Part shown: piece after piece, positions 1-5,088 of the stretch
How the letters are laid out: each line of letters starts with the position of its first letter
How positions within the stretch are numbered: the stretch's first letter is position 1
Assembly (NCBI GenBank): GCA_003133075.1
Contig: PKZN01000115.1
Location: 23,066 to 28,269 of the forward strand
Source: Acidimicrobiaceae bacterium
GTDB lineage: Bacteria > Actinomycetota > Acidimicrobiia > Acidimicrobiales > RAAP-2
DNA length: 5,204 nt
Direction of reading: 5' to 3'
Position numbers and translations under genes: made by a program
Notes under the pieces: model-generated
What the model was told of the DNA's origin: nothing
Database searches by the model: none
The model's input: only the letters and a program-made list of their open reading frames with translations

Positions 1-21
1 CCGCCCCCGCCGCCCCCGCCG
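1..21. repeat. Short 9-bp-period GC tract encoding the glycine run
   Basis: The plus strand repeats with a 9-base period (CCGCCCCCG) for about 21 bases up to the window edge. On the minus strand it reads as alternating GGC and GGG glycine codons. It is part of the GerW/YtfJ-like coding sequence, and the tract may continue beyond the window. Confidence 0.6.
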
Positions 22-134
22 GCAACCAGCGCCACGGGGATGATGAGGAGTCCGTCCTTCTCGTAGTCGGACCCGAAAGAACGACCCACCGAGAGATTCT
101 CGCCCATCCGTTTCATCAGATCCTTCACGTCCAC
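1..134 (-). CDS. GerW/YtfJ-family protein, N-terminal part (cut by window edge)
   Basis: I read this gene directly from the minus strand. It opens with GTG at 134 and runs 44 codons to the edge, giving VDVKDLMKRMGENLSVGRSF, then a stretch with the core DGLLIIPVALVAG, then a run of glycines. A short helical start, an 'ENL.VGR.FG' turn, a hydrophobic 'G.liIPVa.V' strand and a glycine-rich loop are typical of the GerW/YtfJ sporulation-protein family (Spore_YtfJ). That family is small, roughly 110-150 aa, so most of the gene lies outside. Members also occur in actinobacteria that do not form endospores, where the role is unclear. An AGAGGA ribosome site (minus strand, 144-139) lies 4 bases before the GTG. 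The preceding regulator gene ends only 26 bp upstream, so the two are probably one transcript. The family call rests on motif recognition, and the function here is unknown. Confidence 0.72.
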   Translation of the reverse strand, partial: MDVKDLMKRMGENLSVGRSFGSDYEKDGLLIIPVALVAGGGGGG

Positions 135-160
135 GAGGTCCTCTTTCTCTCGAGTCAACG

Positions 161-1174
161 CTACCGGGACGTTTTACGCACCCGCTTGACGGCGTCTTTG
201 ACTTCCTTCTTGAATTCCTGGCGTTGTAGTTGCGTCTGCCGTTTGATTTCGCGTGCCTCTGCTTGCAGGGACTGCAGCGCGCGACGTTGGCTGGCGACTT
301 CGTCTCGACCCTTGGTCTCGAACTCGTTCTTCAAGTCGCGCCAGGCAATCCGCGCCTCCTTGAGGGCCCGGACCACTTGCTTGCGAGCTTCGTCGGACGC
401 ATCGGCCGCGGCTTGGAACTGTTGACGGTCCTTCGCCCCTTGGACCACCGTGGTGAAGGACCAGAGTCCCGTGTCGATCAGCCGCGCCGCTCGCCGGACG
501 TCCGACAAGACCGCGCTTCGCACTTCGCCGGGCGACAGAGCGCCGCTCGAGTGCTTGATCATGGCGTTATAGAAAATGCGCCAGAGGCTCATGAGTGAGT
601 CCGCCGCAATCTGCGGCTCGGGGTCCATCGGGTCGACCGCGGCGCGCGCGGCGAGCGCGGTGGCCGCGACTTGGGCGAGTCGGTCCGTCATCTCAACGCG
701 GTACGCCTTGAGCGCGGGCGTACTCTCGATGAGATCGTTGAACCGAAGGATCATCTGGCGGTCCTCGACGGGGGCGGTGGTGAGGTAGTCGACGATCTCG
801 TCGAGCTCTCGCGTCAAAATGGCCACCACCGCCTCGACGGGCGAGACGTGCTGCCCGTTCGGTCCGAGGGCGTCATTGATATCGCGGATCGAGTCCTCTT
901 CACGGTCCAGCAGCAACGACTCCTTGGTGGGGAAGTAGTTATAGATGGTCTTTTCCGACACGTCGGAGGCCTCGGCCACATCGGCGACGCGTACTGCGTC
1001 AAAGCCCCGCTCCAAGAACATTCGCGTCGCGGTGTCCGAGATGTGCTGACGCATGAGGTCCTTTTTGCGCTCGCGGAGTCCCTTGACACCGTGTTCGTGT
1101 TCGTCGAGGTGTTCGCGCATGCGACGTCGAAGCTCGCTGAAGCTCGCTACTTGGTCGTCGTGGTCATTTCGCAC
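161..1174 (-). CDS. TetR-family transcriptional regulator with extended C-terminal helical region
   Basis: This is a DNA-binding repressor-type protein of 337 aa, much longer than the usual TetR length of about 190-230 aa. Residues 34-88 form the TetR helix-turn-helix: a first helix RERKKDLMRQHISDTA, then GFDAVRVADVAEASDVSE, then the recognition segment KTIYNYFPTKESLL. Residues about 95-245 look like the all-helical ligand and dimer domain. Residues about 246-337 are extra: rich in K, R, E, Q and A, with hydrophobic residues spaced 3-4 apart, so a long amphipathic or coiled-coil helix is likely, ending in a basic tail. The start is GTG at 1174. It has no clear ribosome site but sits where transcription should begin, fitting leaderless translation. 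An in-frame ATG at codon 19 (1120) is the main alternative. The gene is divergent from the DrrAB-type exporter and lies just upstream of the GerW-like gene, so it most likely represses the exporter and itself. The ligand is unknown. Confidence 0.93.
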   Translation of the reverse strand: MRNDHDDQVASFSELRRRMREHLDEHEHGVKGLRERKKDLMRQHISDTATRMFLERGFDAVRVADVAEASDVSEKTIYNYFPTKESLLLDREEDSIRDINDALGPNGQHVSPVEAVVAILTRELDEIVDYLTTAPVEDRQMILRFNDLIESTPALKAYRVEMTDRLAQVAATALAARAAVDPMDPEPQIAADSLMSLWRIFYNAMIKHSSGALSPGEVRSAVLSDVRRAARLIDTGLWSFTTVVQGAKDRQQFQAAADASDEARKQVVRALKEARIAWRDLKNEFETKGRDEVASQRRALQSLQAEAREIKRQTQLQRQEFKKEVKDAVKRVRKTSR

Positions 1175-1180
1175 GGTGCC

Positions 1181-1209
1181 AGTTTAGCGGAAAATTTGCG
1201 ATATTTCTA
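1181..1209 (-). promoter_or_regulatory. Predicted leaderless promoter of the tetR gene
   Basis: On the minus strand a -10 box TAAACT (1186-1181) follows a -35-like TAGAAA (1209-1204) with a 17-bp spacer. Six bases separate the -10 box from the GTG codon, so the expected first transcribed base is the G of the start codon. No Shine-Dalgarno sequence is present there, which agrees with a leaderless transcript, common in actinobacteria. The -35 box touches the palindrome at 1209-1232, so a bound regulator would block it. Confidence 0.5.
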
Positions 1210-1232
1210 GTTGCTAAATCTTTTTAGTTACT
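1209..1232. promoter_or_regulatory. Candidate TetR operator (24-bp imperfect palindrome)
   Basis: The left half reads AGTTGCTAAA and the right half reads TTTAGTTACT (AGTAACTAAA on the other strand), around a 4-base centre. Eight of ten positions in each arm pair. This size and symmetry suit a TetR dimer. The site lies between the divergent tetR and exporter genes, contains the exporter -35 box and most of its spacer, and abuts the tetR -35 box. Binding here could silence both directions. Assignment to the neighbouring TetR is inference from position. Confidence 0.6.
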
Positions 1233-1239
1233 GTAGTAT
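1211..1239 (+). promoter_or_regulatory. Predicted promoter of the DrrAB-type exporter operon
   Basis: A -35 box TTGCTA (1211-1216) and a -10 box TAGTAT (1234-1239) are separated by exactly 17 bp; each matches four of six consensus bases. Transcription should begin near 1246, giving a short leader of about 14 bases with the ribosome site AAGGGAG (1249-1255) before the ATG at 1260. The palindrome 1209-1232 covers the -35 box and the spacer. Confidence 0.55.
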
Positions 1240-1259
1240 TTTCGACCGAAGGGAGTTCC

Positions 1260-2243
1260 ATGGCAAATAATGACCTGGTCGTCGTCACCGACGGCCTCAC
1301 CAAACACTTCGGCGACTTCGTCGCCGTCGACCAGTTCAACCTCGAGGTGCAGGCCGGTACGGTCGTGTCCCTGCTCGGACCCAACGGCGCCGGCAAGACC
1401 ACCATCGTGCGCATGATCGCCACGCTCATCAAGCCCACCGCCGGATCGGCGACCGTCTGCGGGTACGACGTCGTGAAGGACAGCGACGCGGTGCGCAGCG
1501 TGCTCTCCTTGACCGGCCAGTTCGCCGCGCTCGAGGACAACTTGACCGCTCGCGAGAACCTCATCTTGATGGCGCGCCTACGTGGCTACTCGCGTAAGGC
1601 GACGGTCCAGGTTACCGAGAGCCTCATCGAGCGCTTCGACATCGGCGAGTTCCGCGACAAACTGGTCAAATCCGTCTCGGGCGGACAGCGCCGCCGTATC
1701 GACCTGGCCGCGAGTCTGGTCGTGCAACCCAGAGTCCTCGTCCTCGACGAGCCGACGACGGGACTCGATCCGCGCAGTCGCCAGGTCGTCTGGGCAACGA
1801 TTCGTGAGCTCGTCGCCGAAGGAGTCACGCTCTTTTTGACCACGCAGTACCTCGAAGAGGCTGATGCCCTGGCGGACTACATTGTGCTGCTCGATCACGG
1901 GCGGGCGACCGCGGCGGGGACCGCCAACGACCTCAAGTCACAGGTCGGCGACCAGCGCGTCGACGTGGTGGCGGCCGACGCCGCGGGGCTCGAGAAGCTC
2001 GTCATCGGACTTTCGTCCGACTTCCAACTCAAGGTCTCCGCAGAGCAACGCATGATATCTATTCCCGCGCCCGATGACGTGAATGACTTGGCGAAGGTAG
2101 CGCGCGCAGTACACGACGTCGGCGTTGAGGTTGACGAGATCGCCCTTCGCCGACCGACCCTTGACGACGCGTTCTTGGCCCTCACGGGACAGCCGCTCTC
2201 CAGCACCGACATCGACAACGAAGTAGAGGAGTCACGATCATGA
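1260..2243 (+). CDS. ABC exporter ATP-binding protein, DrrA type
   Basis: This is the cytoplasmic ATPase of an ABC-2 exporter, powering export through the membrane protein encoded next. In 327 aa it shows Walker A GPNGAGKTT (40-48), the Q-loop at Gln87 (SLTGQFAALEDNLTARENL), the ABC signature VSGGQRRR (139-146), Walker B VLVLDEP (159-165) with Asp163 and Glu164, and the D-loop GLDP (168-171). The switch position is Gln196 (TTQYLEEAD) instead of histidine, the usual state in the DrrA branch, not a defect. Residues about 215-310 form the DrrA-type C-terminal extension (DUF4162-like), ending in RRPTLDDAFLALTG. The ATG has a ribosome site, AAGGGAG, 4 bases upstream. The stop overlaps the permease start (ATGA), implying coupled translation. 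DrrA relatives export anthracyclines, other drugs or lipids; the substrate here cannot be told from sequence. Confidence 0.95.
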   Translation: MANNDLVVVTDGLTKHFGDFVAVDQFNLEVQAGTVVSLLGPNGAGKTTIVRMIATLIKPTAGSATVCGYDVVKDSDAVRSVLSLTGQFAALEDNLTARENLILMARLRGYSRKATVQVTESLIERFDIGEFRDKLVKSVSGGQRRRIDLAASLVVQPRVLVLDEPTTGLDPRSRQVVWATIRELVAEGVTLFLTTQYLEEADALADYIVLLDHGRATAAGTANDLKSQVGDQRVDVVAADAAGLEKLVIGLSSDFQLKVSAEQRMISIPAPDDVNDLAKVARAVHDVGVEVDEIALRRPTLDDAFLALTGQPLSSTDIDNEVEESRS

Positions 2244-3088
2244 CCGCCATCGAAATTGAGCGAACCCATAGTGCTTACGAGGCTTTGCCCCCTCGTCCCG
2301 CGCCCTTTCCTCGGTTCTTTCGAGAAACGGCGCTGCTCGTGGGTCGGGCGCTGCGCACGATTGCCCGAGTGCCATCTCGCCTGATTGACGTGACCATCCA
2401 GCCACTCATTTTCACGCTGTTGTTCCTGTACGTGTTCGGATCGGCCATTCACGTACCGGGCCCCTACCAGAACTACCTCCTGCCTGGCTTGATTGGTCAG
2501 AGCCTGGCCTTCGGGGTCATCGGCGCAGGAACCGCGACGGCAACTGATTTCACGAGCGGCGTCGTGGACCGGTTTCGATCCCTTCCCGTGACGAGACTGT
2601 CGGTCATCGCGGCCCAAGTCATTGGGCAGATCCTGGAACAGATTCTGGGCCTGTTGATCGTCGCGGCCGTGGGTATCGGCCTCGGGTGGCGGCCCCACCT
2701 CAACGTCGGGTCGGCGTTCGAGTTGATCGGATTGATGCTATTGGGCCTCTTCGCCTTCACGTGGTTCGGTGTCTTGATGGGCATGGTCTTTAAGAGTTCG
2801 GACGCGGTACAAGGCGTCGGTTTCGCGGTTGTCTTTCCGTTGACGTTCTTGGCGGGGGCCTTCGTGCCGATTCAGGGGATGAAACTCATTCCCCGCACGA
2901 TCGGGGACTGGGATCCTCTTTCGTCCCTGGTCGCGGCCGTTCGACACGTGTGTCAAGGAACGAACTCGACGGGCTCGTGGCAGTTGACCCATCCGGTGGT
3001 CTCAATGATCTTCTGGTGCGTGTTAATCACCGCGATCTGTGTGCCCCTAGCGCTTCGACGCTTTCGCACCACGTCGGCCGCTAAGTGA
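2240..3088 (+). CDS. ABC-2 exporter membrane protein, DrrB type
   Basis: This is the membrane-spanning partner of the DrrA-type ATPase, 282 aa, close to the usual DrrB length. About 40 cytoplasmic residues, including a proline-rich stretch (16-24), come before the first membrane segment. Likely membrane segments are around 48-70, 82-101, 120-149, 161-183, 190-212 and 254-274, giving the six-helix ABC-2 fold. The segment DFTSGVVDRFRSLPVTRLSV (103-122) is the characteristic loop of DrrB-type permeases. Region 199-235 (FPLTFLAGAFVPIQGM to WDPLSSLVAAVR) matches the conserved 'P..f.sgafvP...mP ... nP.t..v.a.R' end of the family. The ATG lies inside the ATPase stop (4-bp overlap), with AGAGGAG at 2225-2231, 8 bases upstream. 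Two dimers, one of each subunit, would form the pump. No rho-independent terminator directly follows. Confidence 0.93.
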   Translation: MTAIEIERTHSAYEALPPRPAPFPRFFRETALLVGRALRTIARVPSRLIDVTIQPLIFTLLFLYVFGSAIHVPGPYQNYLLPGLIGQSLAFGVIGAGTATATDFTSGVVDRFRSLPVTRLSVIAAQVIGQILEQILGLLIVAAVGIGLGWRPHLNVGSAFELIGLMLLGLFAFTWFGVLMGMVFKSSDAVQGVGFAVVFPLTFLAGAFVPIQGMKLIPRTIGDWDPLSSLVAAVRHVCQGTNSTGSWQLTHPVVSMIFWCVLITAICVPLALRRFRTTSAAK

Positions 3089-3158
3089 GCACGCGAGAGT
3101 CGAGGCGTCTCCCACAGGGCCACGCAGTGCGCGACGTCTGAGCGTCACGATCACGAGC

Positions 3159-3182
3159 GCGCTTGTTCGCTAGAACGTGCGC
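3159..3182. repeat. Inverted repeat / possible hairpin downstream of the exporter
   Basis: The arms are GCGC-TT-GTTC and GAAC-GT-GCGC around a GCTA loop: eight Watson-Crick pairs, one G-U pair and one mismatch. It lies 70 bp past the permease stop and about 97 bp before the next likely start. There is no T-run after it, so it is not a classical terminator. It could be a processing or pause hairpin or a regulator site for the downstream gene. Confidence 0.35.
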
Positions 3183-3279
3183 TCCAGCGAACCATCTGCA
3201 AGGATGGCCTGAGTCCGAGCACGGGGGATTGAAGCGCCATGCGCGCGCCAGCCGGCAGTTCGGCCTTGTGGGGGGCGAG

Positions 3280-3951
3280 ATGACGGTGAGTGCCGAAGTC
3301 ACAGTGACCGCCCCCGAGGCTCCTGAAGTTCGGAGATCCCGTCATACGCTGCGGACCTCTCTCCTCGGCGTCGCGGTCGTCGTCGTGGTCGTCGCCGCGC
3401 TGGCTCTCTATTGGGCCTACAGCTACAACCCACTCGCGCGAAGTTGGCAGCAGGTGACGAAGGGCGAGTGGGGCTCGTATGCGGGAAGCCCGAGTGGTGT
3501 CGAAGCGCGCCACACGACCTCTGCGGTCCTAGAGGGTTCACCAATGGGCACCGTGACCTGGGTCGAACCCGCTGGCGCGTTCTTCGTCCAATTCGAGACC
3601 GAGATCTCCAACACTGGCTCGCACGCGGTGAAGATTGACACGGTGGGCCAGCCGAAGTTCGGTTACCGAACCAGCGGTTACCGGGTCGCGTTCTACAAAA
3701 ACGTCCAGTTTCCACACGAAGCCGGCGCCGCCTTTCACCCCTTCGTCCTGGCGGGGCACGCCGAACGCAGGGTCGTCGTCAGCTACTCACAGTTCTGCGC
3801 CACGGGCGCTCCAGATGAAATCGTCACCGCCAACGGCACGGTCTTTTCCGGGCCGTTGAGTATTCCGGTGACCTATTCGTTCTTGGGTTTCACCCGCACC
3901 GACGAGGTTCCCATCGAGCCGACCGCGTTCGAGGCGCCTTCCCGCTGTTAG
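3280..3951 (+). CDS. Uncharacterised membrane-anchored protein with extracytoplasmic domain
   Basis: I do not recognise a named family. The reading frame extends upstream to a TTG at 3163, but that would add 39 residues without membrane or domain character. The ATG at 3280 has a G-rich ribosome site (3271-3275) 4 bases upstream and gives a 223-aa protein with a sensible topology. Residues 1-27 are cytoplasmic and contain basic residues (RRSRH.LR). Residues 28-46 (LLGVAVVVVVVAALALYWA) are a single membrane segment. The remaining 175 or so residues lie outside. The outer part looks like a beta-sandwich: FFVQFETEISNTG (101-113), FVLAGHAERRVVV (155-167) and IPVTYSFLGFTR (195-206). It has two cysteines, 173 and the last residue 223, which could form a disulphide. 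Similar layouts with a C-terminal cysteine occur in actinobacterial hypothetical proteins. It follows the exporter by 191 bp on the same strand, so co-expression is possible but unproven. Confidence 0.78.
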   Translation: MTVSAEVTVTAPEAPEVRRSRHTLRTSLLGVAVVVVVVAALALYWAYSYNPLARSWQQVTKGEWGSYAGSPSGVEARHTTSAVLEGSPMGTVTWVEPAGAFFVQFETEISNTGSHAVKIDTVGQPKFGYRTSGYRVAFYKNVQFPHEAGAAFHPFVLAGHAERRVVVSYSQFCATGAPDEIVTANGTVFSGPLSIPVTYSFLGFTRTDEVPIEPTAFEAPSRC

Positions 3952-4075
3952 TTCCTGTCACCGGTCGGCGCGTGGACTTTCTCTTTCGACCTTCTTCGGC
4001 ACCCAACCGAGGGGATTCGCGGCGGCGGACGGGAGCAGGCTGGAGAGCATTGCGTCGACGGGGGACGCCAACTTC

Positions 4076-4108
4076 AGAGCAATAGTTAGAGAATGTGTCT
4101 AGTGCTCT
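4076..4108. promoter_or_regulatory. Candidate operator upstream of the second TetR gene
   Basis: An inverted repeat with arms AGAGCAATAG (4076-4085) and CTAGTGCTCT (4099-4108) pairs at nine of ten positions across a 13-base centre. It ends 22 bases before the ATG of the WHG-type TetR gene, where an autoregulatory site is expected. Its right arm carries AGTGCTCTCA, also found in the pspC control region. I could not pick a convincing -35/-10 pair here. It could instead act as an RNA hairpin, but no T-run follows. Confidence 0.5.
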
Positions 4109-4130
4109 CATCTTGTGGCATCCTTGATGA

Positions 4131-4835
4131 ATGGAACCCACTGGAGTCGTAGCTAGTGCACGAGAACGCGTCCGAGATGCCGTCCGAGGGGAGATCATCG
4201 TGGCGGCCCGCGTTCAGTTAGGGACCGAGGGCGCCGGGGCACTCTCTCTCCGGGCGGTTGCTCGAGAACTCGGAATGGCCTCCTCGGCGGTGTATCGCTA
4301 CTTCAAATCGCGCGACGAACTCTTGACGGCGTTGATCGTCGAGGCGTACGACGCCCTCGGCGCGGAGGCGGAGGCCGGCGTGACGGTGGGCGAGAGTTCC
4401 CTCGAGCGCTGGCGCAACGGGTGCCGTTCGGTACGACGGTGGGCGCTGTCGCGGCCGACGGAGTACGCCCTCATCTACGGTTCTCCGGTGCCCGGCTACC
4501 AGGCGCCGGAATTAACCGTCGCACCCGCGAGCCGGGTGCTCCTCGCCCTGGCGGGCGTCCTCGCCGAGGCCAGTCACGCAGGAGAATTGGCGGACGACCC
4601 AACGACAGTCCTGCCAACTTCCATTGACGCCGAGATGCGGGCATTGGCGGACTTCGCTACGCCGGGCGTCCCACCGTTGATCGTCGCCAAAGCCCTGGTG
4701 GCGTGGAATCAACTCTACGGACAGGTGAGCTTCGAGGTCTTCGGCCAACTCCACGGCCTCGTCCAAGACACCGACGCCTTCTTCGATTTCGCCATTGACG
4801 CCATGGCTCACGTGGTCGGATTCCGCTCTTCCTGA
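4131..4835 (+). CDS. TetR-family regulator with WHG-type C-terminal domain
   Basis: This is a 234-aa DNA-binding regulator of normal TetR length. The helix-turn-helix covers residues about 20-66: RGEIIVAARVQLGTEGAGAL, SLRAVARELGM, then the recognition helix SSAVYRYFKSRDELLTALI. The C-terminal region carries the pattern WALSRPTEYALIYGSPVPGY (104-123) and AWNQLYGQVSFEVFGQLH (191-208), typical of TetR proteins with the WHG (TetR_C_33) domain; Trp192 and Gly197 stand at motif positions, with Tyr196 in place of the His. The ATG at 4131 follows directly on an in-frame TGA (4128-4130), so no longer start is possible. No clear ribosome site precedes it, so translation may be leaderless or weak. A long inverted repeat lies just upstream and suggests self-control. 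The next gene on the same strand encodes a PspC-domain protein with its own promoter. Ligand and targets are unknown. Confidence 0.93.
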   Translation: MEPTGVVASARERVRDAVRGEIIVAARVQLGTEGAGALSLRAVARELGMASSAVYRYFKSRDELLTALIVEAYDALGAEAEAGVTVGESSLERWRNGCRSVRRWALSRPTEYALIYGSPVPGYQAPELTVAPASRVLLALAGVLAEASHAGELADDPTTVLPTSIDAEMRALADFATPGVPPLIVAKALVAWNQLYGQVSFEVFGQLHGLVQDTDAFFDFAIDAMAHVVGFRSS

Positions 4836-5010
4836 GCCCAAGGGCTGCGTTTACGTCAGGATGACGCAAGTGATTTCGGGTTGCAACGCTCGCCACGTGT
4901 GAAGCCTGGGATGAACGTTCAAAAAAGGGACTGTTCGCACAAGTATCCTGGTCGTACGGAAGTACTTTCCATTTCTACAGCCCAAGTGCCCTCTGGGATC
5001 CAGGAAATCC
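4836..5010. other. Non-coding spacer between tetR (WHG) and the pspC promoter
   Basis: I see no supportable gene in this stretch. It holds several short symmetric elements: CGTCA/TGACG (4854-4866), GAACGTTC (4913-4920) followed by six A, and AAGTACTT (4960-4967). It is noticeably less GC-rich than the genes around it. None of these elements matches a known operator strongly enough to name. Confidence 0.45.
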
Positions 5011-5039
5011 TTGACGCGACTCCAAAATGTGTGTACACT
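5011..5039 (+). promoter_or_regulatory. Predicted strong promoter of the pspC-domain gene
   Basis: A -35 box TTGACG (five of six consensus) and a -10 box TACACT (four of six) are separated by exactly 17 bp, the clearest promoter in the window. The start of transcription should be near the A at 5046, giving a leader of about 43 bases that contains the ribosome site AGGAG (5078-5082). The -10 box and the start site lie within a perfect inverted repeat, so control by repression is likely. Confidence 0.7.
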
Positions 5040-5059
5040 GCTCTTAAACAGGAGCAGTG
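5036..5059. promoter_or_regulatory. Candidate operator over the pspC -10 box and start site
   Basis: The arms CACTGCTC (5036-5043) and GAGCAGTG (5052-5059) are a perfect 8-bp inverted repeat with an 8-base spacer. It overlaps the -10 box and the expected transcription start, the classical place for a repressor site. It could also fold as a hairpin near the 5' end of the mRNA. Each arm contains the TGCTC core also found in the repeat before the WHG-type tetR gene. Confidence 0.55.
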
Positions 5060-5065
5060 CTCTCA
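5056..5065 (+). repeat. 10-bp direct repeat shared with the tetR (WHG) upstream region
   Basis: AGTGCTCTCA occurs here and again at 4101-4110, in the same orientation, each time inside or touching an operator-like inverted repeat. A related ACTGCTCT lies at 5037-5044, so TGCTCT is present twice in this promoter, 19 bases apart. A single 10-mer match is expected by chance in a window this long, so the placement is what makes it notable. Confidence 0.4.
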
Positions 5066-5088
5066 CTCGGACCGGTCAGGAGACCACG

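Noticed and set aside
230..1210. Plus-strand open frames opposite the long tetR
   Set aside because: They are antisense to a clear TetR gene, carry no recognisable domain, and lack ribosome sites or promoters of their own.
1842..1850. Gln196 replaces the usual switch histidine (TTQYLEEAD) in the ABC ATPase
   Set aside because: Gln at this place is normal for the DrrA branch, and Walker A, Walker B, signature and Q-loop are all intact, so it is not a sign of inactivity.
1895..2698. Long minus-strand open frame opposite the exporter genes
   Set aside because: It lies antisense to two clearly recognised genes, has low-complexity composition and no domain; such frames are common in GC-rich DNA.
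3163..3279. Longer start (TTG at 3163) for the anchored protein
   Set aside because: The added 39 residues overlap the hairpin, have no ribosome site and show no domain or signal character; the ATG at 3280 with a G-rich ribosome site gives the expected membrane topology.
3963..4068. Short inverted repeats GGTCG/CGACC (3963-3991) and GCGTC/GACGC (4052-4068) as a terminator or operator
   Set aside because: The stems are only 5 bp, the first has a long loop, and no T-run follows; this level is expected by chance in GC-rich spacer.
4835..4846. AGCCC-AA-GGGCT symmetry at the end of the WHG-type tetR as a terminator
   Set aside because: The 2-base loop is too small for a full stem and no T-run follows.
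4913..4920. GAACGTTC as an SOS (LexA) box
   Set aside because: Actinobacterial LexA sites need a 4-base gap between GAAC and GTTC; here the halves are joined directly.
4851..5066. Minus-strand 71-codon open frame across the pspC control region
   Set aside because: It covers the best promoter and inverted repeat in the window, has no recognisable domain, and I see no promoter for it.
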